Assembly: GCA_003021105.1 (NCBI GenBank)
Contig: PXRG01000013.1
Coordinates: 1-48,046 of the forward strand
Source of the DNA: Halobacteriales archaeon QS_1_68_17
GTDB lineage: Archaea > Halobacteriota > Halobacteria > Halobacteriales > Haloarculaceae
DNA: 48,046 nucleotides
Direction of reading: 5' to 3'
The notes under the pieces were generated by a model, which searched no databases, was not told the origin of the DNA, and was given only the letters and a program-made list of their open reading frames with translations. The stretch's first letter is position 1. Each line of letters starts with the position of its first letter. Made by a program: the position numbers and the translations under genes. Shown here piece by piece: positions 24,398-33,405 of the stretch.

Positions 24398-25429
24398 GTG
24401 ACGGCGGACAGCGAATTCGTGTTCGAACTCCGGGTCTGCCAGCGGATCGAACGGGAGTGGCCGCCGGGGTCGCCCGCGGACAGCGTCGTGGTCGCGCGCC
24501 AGCTCGGCACCAGACACAGGCGGTGGGACACCGTGGTCGTGGAGTGCGATCCCGGGGGGCTGGCGGCTCGCGCCCGGTTCGGGCAACGCGCGCTCGATTC
24601 CGACCTGTTGCACGTCGTCAGGCACGCGCCCGCGGAGTGGGCGTGGTACAGGGACGCGCTGCCGGACCCCGGCTACCCCTGGCGGTACGTCCGCGAGGCG
24701 ATCCACCGCGCCGCGGACCGCGGCGTCGTCGAGGCCCGGACGGACGGGAATCGCCTGCACGTCAGGCGGCGGTGGCCGTACCCCGAGTGGGTCGACCGGA
24801 TCGTCGCCGTCGAAAACAAGCCCGACCTGGACGCCAGCGCCGCCCGCGACCTGGCCCCCCAACTGTCGCGGGACGTCGCGCTCGCACTCGCCGACGAGGT
24901 GTGGGTCGCCACCGTCCCGACGGAGCGCCGAATCGAGCCGGTTCTCTTCGAGGACCTGCCCGTGGAGGCGGGCGTACTCGTCGTCGGGGAGGCGCTGGAA
25001 CCGGTCTGGCACCCGCGGACGCTCCCGGTCGAGGACCCGGGGACGCGCATCGTAGAGAACCCCTCGCCGGGCGGGGCCGACCGGTCGGCCGCGCGCTTCG
25101 AGTACGCCGACCCCGAGTGGAAGGCCACCAAGCGCCTCGAAATCGCCGAACGAGCCTACGAGCGGGGGTGGCGGTCGTTCGCGGGAACGATGCGGCCGGA
25201 CTGCCGGCACTTCGAACTCCGGACGGACGGCCGCGACATCCTGCCCTGGTGTAGGGCCAAAGACCGGAATCAGTCCGCCAGGGAGTGTGCGGGCTCGTGT
25301 CCGGCGTTCGAACCGGAGCCGCCGGCCTGGCGGACGCGCGGGTGGCCCATCGAGGGGGGACCGGGGAAGGCAATCGAGCGGCTCCTCGAGCGCCGGCGCG
25401 CGCGACGCCGGCCCGGCCCGCCCGACTAG
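24398..25429 (+). CDS. DUF5787 protein, predicted Fe-S PD-(D/E)XK nuclease
   Basis: A 343-residue haloarchaeal family protein (DUF5787). The core resembles a restriction-endonuclease fold: a helix with E10 (FELRVCQRIE), D44 in RRWDTVVVE, then E139-N-K141 (VAVENKPDLD), followed by QLSRDVALALADEVWVA, a typical PD-(D/E)XK helix-strand. Cysteines C14, C285, C297 and C301 are placed like the four-cysteine Fe-S frame of Cas4/AddB/Dna2 nucleases: one near the N-terminus and three at the C-terminus. Nuclease activity and a cluster are inference. The start is GTG 24398. The stop overlaps the convergent DUF5797 stop by 4 bases. Confidence 0.75.
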   Translation: MTADSEFVFELRVCQRIEREWPPGSPADSVVVARQLGTRHRRWDTVVVECDPGGLAARARFGQRALDSDLLHVVRHAPAEWAWYRDALPDPGYPWRYVREAIHRAADRGVVEARTDGNRLHVRRRWPYPEWVDRIVAVENKPDLDASAARDLAPQLSRDVALALADEVWVATVPTERRIEPVLFEDLPVEAGVLVVGEALEPVWHPRTLPVEDPGTRIVENPSPGGADRSAARFEYADPEWKATKRLEIAERAYERGWRSFAGTMRPDCRHFELRTDGRDILPWCRAKDRNQSARECAGSCPAFEPEPPAWRTRGWPIEGGPGKAIERLLERRRARRRPGPPD

Positions 25430-25917
25430 TCGAGTTCGCGCACGTCGAGGTCCGCCCCCGCGACGGCCAGCCGGAACGTCGGGACGGTCAGCCGGACCCG
25501 CTCGACGACGCCCTTGTCGACGAGGCTCCGGAGCGCCGACCGGACGGCGTCGGTGTCGCTTTCGGTCCCAGCGTCTTCGAGGGCGTGGAGCACCGACACC
25601 ACGCTCTGTGGCTCCTCGTCCGGCCCCGCGATCACCTCCAGAATCCGGGCCTGGAGCGCGGGGACTCGTACGATCCGTCCGGCGGTCCCGTCCTCGTCCT
25701 CGTCGCTCTCGCCGTCGACGAGTCGGGGGGCCTCGGGCGTCGCGCAGATGAGGCTGTTCTCGTCGCGGTAGTAGTACTCTTCGAGTTCCGATTCGAGATA
25801 CTCGTGGACCTCGCTGCCGCTGTCGAGCCCCCACCGCTCCTGTAGTTCGGCGTTTTTCGTCGGCTGGAGCGCCACGACGTCGGCCAGCCTGGCCAGCGCC
25901 TCTTCGGAGAGACTCAT
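25426..25917 (-). CDS. DUF5797 winged-helix protein
   Basis: A 163-residue haloarchaeal protein (DUF5797). The N-terminal half has a helical HTH (LADVVALQPTKNAELQERWGLDSGSEVHEYLESELEEYYYRDENS). After a short acidic linker (residues 70-80) a second winged helix follows (ALQARILEVIAGPDEEPQSVVSVLHALEDAGTESDTDAVRSALRSLVDKGVVE). It is presumably DNA-binding, with unknown targets. The start is ATG 25917. It is tail-to-tail with DUF5787. Confidence 0.78.
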   Translation of the reverse strand: MSLSEEALARLADVVALQPTKNAELQERWGLDSGSEVHEYLESELEEYYYRDENSLICATPEAPRLVDGESDEDEDGTAGRIVRVPALQARILEVIAGPDEEPQSVVSVLHALEDAGTESDTDAVRSALRSLVDKGVVERVRLTVPTFRLAVAGADLDVRELD

Positions 25918-25967
25918 TGTGCGGCTCTATCGACAGAGAGGTACAATGACCTTCCGGAGTCGCGTTG

Positions 25968-26702
25968 CTACTTCGGCCGCACCAGGTCGGCCAGCGTGAC
26001 GACCACCCCGAGGAACCAGCCGACCGGGACCGCGAGACCGAACCACATGATCGGGTAGGCGACCCCCCGGAGGTCGTACTGTCGGCGGACGATCTCGTTG
26101 AGGCCGCCGACCGTGAGGACGTTGTCCAGCAGCCAGATGGCGATGGAGGTACTCCTCGGGAACACCACGTCCGCCAGCGCAGGGGAGTACAGCGCGGCCA
26201 CGACCGGCGGGAGAAACAGCGCGGTCACGCCGAACGGGTACGCGAACAGGACCGTCGTTCCGCGGCCGCCGACCCGGCCGAAGACGACGGCCAGCGCGGC
26301 CGCGACCGTCGCCACGAGGCTCGCGGCCAGCACTGCCAGGAACCCCCCGGTCGAGAACCGCAGCCGCGCCACCGCCGTCAACCCGCCCCAGACGACCAGC
26401 GACAGCAACACGACGCCGAGCACCCCGAGACGGGTCGCCGTGCTGTCGAGCCGCCGGCTCTGGAACCTGATCAGAAAGCCCAGCAAGACCAGCGGGTAGA
26501 CGACCGCGACGACCGGCACCCCGAGCAGCGCCCACGTCCGGTAGGTGACCTCCTCCCGGCCGGTCGTCGGCTGCCACTTCCCCAGGACCGTCTGGTCGGC
26601 GTCGACCTGGCGGGGGTAGATCAGTTCCATCCACGTTTCGTGCATCCGCTGGAGGTCGATCCGGATCGCGGCAACGACACCCTCCTCCGTCCCGGTCGAC
26701 AT
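25968..26702 (-). CDS. Integral membrane protein of unknown function
   Basis: A 244-residue protein with a 50-residue cytoplasmic-looking N-terminus (LQRMHETWMELIYPRQVDADQTVLGKWQP) followed by six hydrophobic segments: about 57-77, 90-110, 117-138, 150-172, 182-196 and 216-238. No catalytic motif is apparent. The N-terminal tail wording is common in uncharacterised haloarchaeal membrane proteins. It lies in the same direction as DUF5797 downstream and the reductase upstream, with 50- and 60-base gaps. Confidence 0.7.
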   Translation of the reverse strand: MSTGTEEGVVAAIRIDLQRMHETWMELIYPRQVDADQTVLGKWQPTTGREEVTYRTWALLGVPVVAVVYPLVLLGFLIRFQSRRLDSTATRLGVLGVVLLSLVVWGGLTAVARLRFSTGGFLAVLAASLVATVAAALAVVFGRVGGRGTTVLFAYPFGVTALFLPPVVAALYSPALADVVFPRSTSIAIWLLDNVLTVGGLNEIVRRQYDLRGVAYPIMWFGLAVPVGWFLGVVVTLADLVRPK

Positions 26703-26762
26703 ATCTATCCCGTTCGAGCGCCGCGTTTTAATCGTTCTGGCTCCGGAGTTGCGGGGTCGCTT

Positions 26763-27995
26763 TTACTCCCCGAGCCGCCGGCGGACGAACCGGCCGAGCA
26801 ACGGCAGGTCCGAGAGGTGGAGGATTTTCGGGAGCGCCAGCTTGTCGCCGCGGTTGATCCGGGTGAGCGTGTTCTCGTCGGCACGCGCGAGGTCCCGCAT
26901 CAGCGTGTCGTACCGCTCGTTGGGAGCCAGGTAGAGCAACCGCGTCATCAGCAGCCGGGCGTCCATCCGCGGGGCGACCCGCTCGTGCCACAGCTGGTCG
27001 TACAGCGACATCTGTTCGGCGGAGGTGTCGGGCTCCCGCCGACCCAGGCAGGTGTCGGCCGTGATCGCCGCGACGCGGCCCGACTTCATGCACTTGTGGA
27101 TGCCTTCGCCCCAGAGGGGGTCGATGGTCGGCACCGTATCGCCCACCGCCATGAAACTGTCCGTACTCAGTTTGCCCGGTTTCTGTATGTGCGCCGATCC
27201 GCGGTGTTGCTTTCCTTCGAGGCGCTTTGCGTTCTCGAACCGGGGATCGATGTCGAGCCAGTAGTCCAGGTAGTCGTCGATGCCCATTCCCTCGCGGGCT
27301 CTGGCCCGGTAGCTCTCGTTTTGGATGTAACAGAGGCCGACCTTGGCCGTATCAGCGCCGGTGTGGAAGATCCACGAGTACCCCCCGGGCGCGAGGTCGT
27401 GGTCGAGCCTGAGCATCATCGCGTCGGTCAGGTCCGCGTAGTCGTCGTGGTCGACCGCGACGCCCTCGAACTCCCACTCGACGCCGATCGCCTGGTTCTC
27501 GCGTTCGAGGTCGCTCACGCCGAGAGCCTTCACCAAGGGTGCCGCCGGCCCGGTCGCGTCGACGACGATGTCGGCGTACACCTCGTTGTCGCCGTCGTAC
27601 CGGACGCCCGCGATTTCGCCGTCCTCCATGACGGGACCGGCGACCCGGGCATCGAACCAGTACTCGGCACCGCGCTCTCTGCCGTCCGCGACCAGCCACC
27701 GCTTGAAGTCCGCGAACTCCAGTACGGCCCCGACCCGCTCCTGGACGTAGTGGCGGTTCGGGGATTCGAGAACCACCTTCTCGGTGTGGTTCATGACGAC
27801 CTCGTCCGGGACGCCGAACGAGGCCATCATCGACGGGAAGGTACCCGCTGTCGACTTGTTGCTCTGGCGCGGGAACTCCGATTCGGGTTCGGTCTCGAGC
27901 ACGAGCACGTCGTGGTGCCGCGCCGCGAGGTCGCGCGCGCACTGTGCGCCCGCCGGGCCGGCCCCGGCGACGATGACGTCGAAGTGCTCTGTCAT
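26763..27995 (-). CDS. Geranylgeranyl reductase family flavoprotein
   Basis: A 410-residue FAD-dependent oxidoreductase. The dinucleotide-binding motif is VIVAGAGPAGAQCARDLA (residues 7-24), and the second motif GDTVPTIDPLWGEGIHKCMKSGR (about 288-310) is the GGR-family FAD site. The family saturates prenyl chains of archaeal lipids (digeranylgeranylglycerophospholipid) or quinones using reduced flavin. Haloarchaea have several paralogues, so the precise substrate is uncertain. The start is ATG 27995 (MTEHFDVIVAG). It is divergent from the PAS/GAF regulator. Confidence 0.82.
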   Translation of the reverse strand: MTEHFDVIVAGAGPAGAQCARDLAARHHDVLVLETEPESEFPRQSNKSTAGTFPSMMASFGVPDEVVMNHTEKVVLESPNRHYVQERVGAVLEFADFKRWLVADGRERGAEYWFDARVAGPVMEDGEIAGVRYDGDNEVYADIVVDATGPAAPLVKALGVSDLERENQAIGVEWEFEGVAVDHDDYADLTDAMMLRLDHDLAPGGYSWIFHTGADTAKVGLCYIQNESYRARAREGMGIDDYLDYWLDIDPRFENAKRLEGKQHRGSAHIQKPGKLSTDSFMAVGDTVPTIDPLWGEGIHKCMKSGRVAAITADTCLGRREPDTSAEQMSLYDQLWHERVAPRMDARLLMTRLLYLAPNERYDTLMRDLARADENTLTRINRGDKLALPKILHLSDLPLLGRFVRRRLGE

Positions 27996-28208
27996 GGCCC
28001 CCTGGTTGCGTCCGTTCGGGCGGACCGCCCGACTTTCGCGTCCGTTCGTGCGGCTCGCATTCGTCGGCGTTTCTCGCCCAACTCATAAAAAAAGGGCGTA
28101 TACGACCTCGCGCGGCCGACGCGGACCGTCTCTCACTGTCGGGGGCCGCGCCGGCACTCGACTGACGGCGACGTGTTTATCGGACTCCGGAGTGTACGGA
28201 CTGGGAAT

Positions 28209-31200
28209 ATGAAAGACAGTGTCGGCGAGACGGGCGAGCAATCGCTCGGGGAGCCGGGACGGGATCCGGAACCGGGGGACGATGAGGTGTTCGAGGCCGC
28301 CGGCGACGGTCTCTGCCTCTTCGACGGTGGCGGTCGGATCGTCGCGACGAACGGAGCGTTCCGCGCTCTGGCCGGCCGCTCCCGCGAGGAACTGGCAGAC
28401 TCGGATCTCTCGCGCGTGGTGGTGCCGGGCGACCGCGACGCGGTCCGGTCGGAAGTCGAACGGGCCAGCGAGCGCGCGGACGCGGACCGCCGCCTGGACG
28501 TGACGCTCCGGACGGCGGGGGGCGACACTCTGGCCTGCGACCTCAGGATTACGAGCATCCCGTCCGGCGCGCTCGGCGCGTTCCGCGAGTATCCCGAACC
28601 GGAGAGCCACCTCGATACCGGGGCGGACGCGGGTGCGAACGCGGCCACAAACGAGGACGCGGGTGCGAACGCGGCCACAAACGAGGACGCGGGTGCGAAC
28701 GAGGGGGAACGCGAGCGGCGTCGGCACGAGATCTACCAGCAGTTCGAGTCGCTCGTGGATGCCGTCGAGGACTACGCGATCTACCTGCTCGATACTGACG
28801 GGACGGTGGTGAGCTGGAACGCCGGGGCCGCCAGGATCAAGGGCTACTCCCGGGAGGAAATTCTCGGCGAGCACTACCGGACCTTCTTCACCGAGGCGGA
28901 CGTCGAGCAGCGCCTCCCGGAGCGGAACCTCGCGGAGGCCGCGAGGACCGGCCACCTCGAGGAGGTCGGGGTGCGGGTGCGCGCCGACGGGTCCCGGTTC
29001 CCGGCGCGGGTGTCGCTGACCCCCATCTACGACGACGGGACGCTCGACGGGTTCGCCAAGGTGACCCGCGACCTGACCGACCGCCGCGAGCGCGAGGCGC
29101 GGTACCGGCGGGAGCGCGACCTGAACGAGCAGATCCTGGAGGCGGTCCCGGCCAGCATAACCGTCGTCTCCCCCGACGGCACCATCCGGCGTGCGAACGC
29201 CCGCGCGCAGGAGCGGCTGGGCTTCGATCCCGATGCCGGCCAAACCTACCGGATCGGCGACCGGAACGTCTACGACGAGGACGGCAACTACCTGCCCCCG
29301 GACGAGCGGCCGTACATGCGGGTCTTCGAGACCGGCGAGCCGATGTTCGAGGAGGAGTGCCGGCTCGACCTCGCCGACGGGAGCCACCGCTGGATCCTGC
29401 TGAACGCGGTCCCCTTCTACGGGAACGACGGCGAGGACGTCGAACACGTCGTCATCTCCTCGATGGACATCACGCAGCTGAAAGAACAGTCGCGGCAACT
29501 GGCGAAAACCCGGGACGAACTCATGGCCGAACTCCGTGAGGTGTTCACGCGCATCGACGAGGCGACGATCGCCATCGACGAGAACTGGCAGATCGCGTTC
29601 GCCAACCGGGAGGCCGGGCGGTTGCTCGACCGCGACGAGACGGAACTCGTCGGCCGGGACCTCTGGGAGGAGTTCCCGGACGCCGTCGAGTCGACCTTCC
29701 AGCACCAGTACGAGCGGGCGATGCGCCTCCAGAAGCCGGTCACGGTCGAGGAGTACTACGCGCCCCTCGACGCCTGGTTCGAGGCCCGCGTGTACCCCTC
29801 CGAGACCGGGCTGTCGATCTACTTCCGGGACGTCACCGACCGGATCAGGCGCAAGCGCGAACTCGAGCGGTACGAGACGATCGTCGAGACGGTCTCGGAG
29901 GGTATCTACACCGTCGACGAGGACGGCTACCTGACGCTCGTCAACGCGTCGTACGCGGAACTGCTGGGGCGTCCGCGGGGCGAACTCGTCGGCGCGCACG
30001 TCTCCGAACTGGTCGACGAGGCGATCATGGAACGCGCCAGGTCGATCGAGCGTGCGCTCCTCTCGGGCGACCGGGAGAGCGCCACTATCGAGGCGACGAT
30101 CGACCCGGAAGAGGGCGATCCCGTCGAGACGGAGGTGACGTTCTCGCTGCTCCCGACCGAAAACGGCTACGAGCGCGTGGGCGTGGTCCGGGACATCACC
30201 GAACACAAAGAGCGCGAGCAGCAACTTCAGGACCGGGTGCGCCAGCAGACGGCGGTCACCGACCTGGGCAGGCGCGCCCTGGCCGATACCGATCTCGACG
30301 ACCTGATGGCGGAGGCGGCGCGGGTCGTCTCGGACACGCTCGATACGGACTACTGCAAGGTGCTCGAACTCGACCGGGCAGCCGACGAACTCCTCCTCCG
30401 GCAGGGCGTCGGCCGGGACGAGGGAATCGTGGGCAACGCGAGGGTCTCGGCCTCGGCGGACGACTCCCAGGCAGCCTACACCCTCCGGAACGAAGGACCG
30501 GTCGTGGTGGAGAACCTGGCCACGGAAGAGCGGTTCTCCGGTCCGGACCTGCTGACCGACCACGACGTGGTCAGCGGGATCAGCGTCCTGATCGGCTCCC
30601 CCGGCGACCAGTGGGGGGTCCTGGGCACCCACGACACGGCAGAGCGATCGTTCTCGCAACACGACGTGAACTTCGTCCGGAGCGTCGCCAACATCCTGAC
30701 GACGGCCATCGAACGCCGGCGTACCGAGCGCCGGCTGGAGAGCCAGCGCGAACAGCTCGCGGCGCTGAACAACCTCAACGGGGTCGTCCGCGAGATCAAC
30801 GAGGCGGTCGTCCGGCAGTCGACCCGCGAGGAAATCGAGCGGCTGGTCTGCGAGCGCCTCGCGGAGTCGGACTCCTACCGGTTCGCCTGGATCGGCGAAC
30901 TCGAGTCGTTCGACGACGAGTTCGTCGTCAGAGAGGAGGCCGGCGTCGAGGGGTACCTCGACGACCTGACGCTGGCGACGACCGACGAGAAAGCGAGACG
31001 GGGGCCGACGATCCGGGCGCTGGAGACCAGGGAGATGCAGACGGTCCACGACGCCCAGACCGATCCGGCATGCGAACCCTGGCGGGGCCGGGCCGAGCGG
31101 TACGGCTACCGGTCCTCGGCCGCCATCCCGATCACCCACGAGGGGGCACTCTACGGCGTCCTGAACGTCTACGCCGAGCGCCCCCGGGCGTTCAGCGGCG

Positions 31201-31955
31201 AAGAGGGGGACGTGGTCGGCCAGCTCGGGGAGGTGATCGGCCACGCGATCGCGGCGGTCGAGCGCAAACGGGCGCTGATGAGCGACGAGGTGCTCGAACT
31301 CCAGTTCCAGCTCAAGGACGTCCTCGATCGGATCGACGTCCCGGCGGACGACGACGAGTTCAGTGTCCGTTTCGATCGGGTGGTCCCCGTCGGCGACGGT
31401 CAGTTCCTCCAGTACGGCCGGGTCAACGAGGGGAGCGTCGGGACCCTCCGGACGATCACGGAGCACCTCCCACACTGGGAGTCGCTGTCGATCTTGGACG
31501 AGGGGTTCGGCGAGGCGCGGTTCGAACTGGCGCTGACCGATCCGCCGGCCATCTCGACGATCGCCAGCTACGGTGGCCACGTCGAGGAGTCGCGGCTGGA
31601 GAACGGCGACTTCACGCTCGTTGCCCACGTCCCGACTGGCGTGGACGTGCGGCAACTGACAGAGGCGCTCGCGGAGACCTACCCCGGAGTCGACATCATC
31701 TCGCAGCGCCAGACCGGCAGGGACGGGACGCCGGAACGGGGCCTGGCGGAGGTCGTCGCCGAGGAACTCACAGACCGCCAGCGAACCGCGATCGAGGCGG
31801 CCTACTTCGCGGGCTACTTCGAGTGGCCGCGGGACAGTTCAGGCGAGGACGTCGCCGAATCGCTCGGGGTCGCGCCCGCGACCTTCCACCAGCACGTCCG
31901 CGAGGCCGAACGCCGACTCTTCGAAGCCGTCTTCGACCACCGGGCCGACACGTGA
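28209..31955 (+). CDS. Multi-PAS/GAF sensor with bacterio-opsin activator and HTH_10 domains
   Basis: A 1248-residue one-component cytoplasmic regulator with no membrane helix. Domains in order: PAS1 (about 25-125), PAS2 (about 177-300), PAS3 (303-430), PAS4 (443-552), PAS5 (554-670), GAF1 (about 695-840), GAF2 (about 870-1018), BAT domain (about 1027-1175) and HTH_10 (about 1185-1240; ELTDRQRTAIEAAYFAGYFEWP). It lacks histidine-kinase motifs, so input and DNA binding are in one chain. The ligand may be redox state, light or small molecules, which is unknown. A 30-base tandem repeat (28626-28703) encodes a variable DAGANAATNE linker between PAS1 and PAS2. The start is ATG 28209. The next gene, a broken HTH gene, may be its former partner. 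Confidence 0.9.
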   Translation: MKDSVGETGEQSLGEPGRDPEPGDDEVFEAAGDGLCLFDGGGRIVATNGAFRALAGRSREELADSDLSRVVVPGDRDAVRSEVERASERADADRRLDVTLRTAGGDTLACDLRITSIPSGALGAFREYPEPESHLDTGADAGANAATNEDAGANAATNEDAGANEGERERRRHEIYQQFESLVDAVEDYAIYLLDTDGTVVSWNAGAARIKGYSREEILGEHYRTFFTEADVEQRLPERNLAEAARTGHLEEVGVRVRADGSRFPARVSLTPIYDDGTLDGFAKVTRDLTDRREREARYRRERDLNEQILEAVPASITVVSPDGTIRRANARAQERLGFDPDAGQTYRIGDRNVYDEDGNYLPPDERPYMRVFETGEPMFEEECRLDLADGSHRWILLNAVPFYGNDGEDVEHVVISSMDITQLKEQSRQLAKTRDELMAELREVFTRIDEATIAIDENWQIAFANREAGRLLDRDETELVGRDLWEEFPDAVESTFQHQYERAMRLQKPVTVEEYYAPLDAWFEARVYPSETGLSIYFRDVTDRIRRKRELERYETIVETVSEGIYTVDEDGYLTLVNASYAELLGRPRGELVGAHVSELVDEAIMERARSIERALLSGDRESATIEATIDPEEGDPVETEVTFSLLPTENGYERVGVVRDITEHKEREQQLQDRVRQQTAVTDLGRRALADTDLDDLMAEAARVVSDTLDTDYCKVLELDRAADELLLRQGVGRDEGIVGNARVSASADDSQAAYTLRNEGPVVVENLATEERFSGPDLLTDHDVVSGISVLIGSPGDQWGVLGTHDTAERSFSQHDVNFVRSVANILTTAIERRRTERRLESQREQLAALNNLNGVVREINEAVVRQSTREEIERLVCERLAESDSYRFAWIGELESFDDEFVVREEAGVEGYLDDLTLATTDEKARRGPTIRALETREMQTVHDAQTDPACEPWRGRAERYGYRSSAAIPITHEGALYGVLNVYAERPRAFSGEEGDVVGQLGEVIGHAIAAVERKRALMSDEVLELQFQLKDVLDRIDVPADDDEFSVRFDRVVPVGDGQFLQYGRVNEGSVGTLRTITEHLPHWESLSILDEGFGEARFELALTDPPAISTIASYGGHVEESRLENGDFTLVAHVPTGVDVRQLTEALAETYPGVDIISQRQTGRDGTPERGLAEVVAEELTDRQRTAIEAAYFAGYFEWPRDSSGEDVAESLGVAPATFHQHVREAERRLFEAVFDHRADT
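28626..28703. repeat. In-frame 30-bp tandem repeat (2.6 copies)
   Basis: The unit encoding DAGANAATNE begins at 28626 and 28656, with a partial third copy at 28686. The copies are identical over the full unit. It is in frame, in the linker between the first two PAS domains, so its copy number could change linker length without breaking the protein. Confidence 0.9.
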
Positions 31956-32018
31956 CGACGGACAGCATCTATTCCTTTTGGAACACCGCTCAATCCAGCG
32001 GCGTGTCTCGGTGTTCCC

Positions 32019-32734
32019 ATGGGAGATGACCGAGCCGACGACACCCCGCCAGCGACCGCGGGAGACCGCGACCGCGTACCGGACCCTGCGCTCGCCGCCC
32101 TGTCGAGTTACAGGTGCCGGCTCGTCGTGGAAATCCTGCGCGACTCCGCCGACGCGGTCGAACGGCGGGAACTCGCCGACCGCCTTGCGACCGCCGCGGC
32201 CGACTCTCCCGATGCGGTCGACGAGCGGGACCGCCGCCGGGCGCGAACCGAACTCACCACCGCATCGTTCCCGAACTCTCGCGGGCCGGACTCGTCGAGC
32301 GGGACCCGGACCCGGAGACGGTCGCGCTGGCCGCGCCGGATCTGCTCTCGCATCCGGCCGTCGAGCGCGTGCTCGGTGGGGACCGCGACGACGTGGACGA
32401 GGAGGAACTGTCGGACGCCCTGCAACTGCTCTCGGACCCCGCATACCGGGCCGTCCTGGCGGCGCTCGACGGGCAGGACCAACGGATTGGACTCGCCGAA
32501 CTAGCCGGCGCAGTCCTCCGGCAGCCCGAGTGGCCGGCGCGGGCGTCAAAGACCGACCTCGAAACGGTCGCCGCGAGGCTCCACCACGTCCATCTGCCGA
32601 AACTCGACGCCACGGGCGTCGTCGCGTACGACGTCGACGGCGGAACCGTCGACTACCGAGGTGACTCCGGCACCCTCGATCGATTGCGGACCCGGTTGGC
32701 CGACGCGAACGTCGCAAGTGTGGACGCGAGGTAG
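32019..32734 (+). pseudogene. Frameshifted HTH-domain protein (DUF7344-type)
   Basis: ATG 32019 opens a frame (VPDPALAALSSYRCRLVVEILRDSADAVERRELADRLATAAADSPDAVDERDRRRARTEL) that matches the first half of two-wing HTH proteins common in haloarchaea. Near 32251-32260 the homologous reading continues in another frame (HHRIVPELSRAGLVERDPD, then ALQLLSDPAYRAVLAALDG to the TAG at 32732-32734). Insertion of one C before the CACCACCGC stretch would restore a single 239-residue protein. Only one base is missing, so a sequencing error is at least as likely as a true mutation. It lies 63 bases after the PAS/GAF regulator. Confidence 0.75.
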
Positions 32735-32753
32735 CGCGGTATCGACCTCGTTT

Positions 32754-33311
32754 TTACCGTCCTTCCCGGCTCACGTCCACGTCGGGATCGCGGTCAAGTG
32801 TGCGGCCCGCGAACTCCCCGTCGGGGTGGGGAGTAGCCTGATCGTCGTCGGCGGACGCGAGCAGCGGGCGCAGCCGCCGCTCGAACTCCGCTTCCGTGAG
32901 TTCGCCCTCGACGTACCGGCGTTTCAGTTCCTGCCGTCGCTCTTCCGTCGACGGCGGCGACGGTTCGAGTCGGTCCGAGAGTCCGGCCCGCGCCAGGGCA
33001 GGGACCGCGCGCTCGACGCGCGCGGCGACCGAGGACAGGCGTTCGCTCTCCGGCAACGAGGCCCGCCGGACGACGGTCGCCACGAGACCGACCACCAGCA
33101 GGGCGTCCAGCAGCGCGAGTACGGCGATCCCGACGACGAACGGCACCGCGGCCCGGACGATTCCCAGGAGCCACGGCTCCCCGGCGGCGGGCGCGGTCAT
33201 CGCGCCGAGGACGACGAGGATGCCGAATCCCAGCGTGGCAACCAGGGCGACGGTCACCCCGACGACGCCGCCGAGCAACAGCCAGTGGAGGTTGTCGCGT
33301 ACCCAGCCCAT
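32754..33311 (-). CDS. SHOCT-domain membrane protein
   Basis: A 185-residue protein. Two hydrophobic segments lie at about residues 10-36 (LHWLLLGGVVGVTVALVATLGFGILVVLGAM) and 46-75 (IVRAAVPFVVGIAVLALLDALLVVGLVATVV). The C-terminus carries the short SHOCT-type helix pair, ERRQELKRRYVEGELTEAEFERRLRPLL (about 123-150). SHOCT is a small oligomerisation motif; the function of the whole is unknown. ATG 33311 was chosen; the frame remains open upstream for 42 residues with no protein character. Confidence 0.7.
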   Translation of the reverse strand: MGWVRDNLHWLLLGGVVGVTVALVATLGFGILVVLGAMTAPAAGEPWLLGIVRAAVPFVVGIAVLALLDALLVVGLVATVVRRASLPESERLSSVAARVERAVPALARAGLSDRLEPSPPSTEERRQELKRRYVEGELTEAEFERRLRPLLASADDDQATPHPDGEFAGRTLDRDPDVDVSREGR

Positions 33312-33405
33312 CGCCGCACGGTACGTGCCGGCCGCGTAAAAACAGCGGGGCCTCGGTCGGGTGCCGTCGGGCGATCGGCGGGTGGAATGGGGATCCCGAC
33401 CGGGG

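Noticed and set aside
28083-31655. A very long minus-strand open frame (about 1190 codons) opposite the PAS/GAF regulator
   Set aside because: It is an antisense frame created by the high GC3 of the sensor gene; the translation has no domains or catalytic motifs, while the plus strand has clear PAS, GAF and HTH domains.
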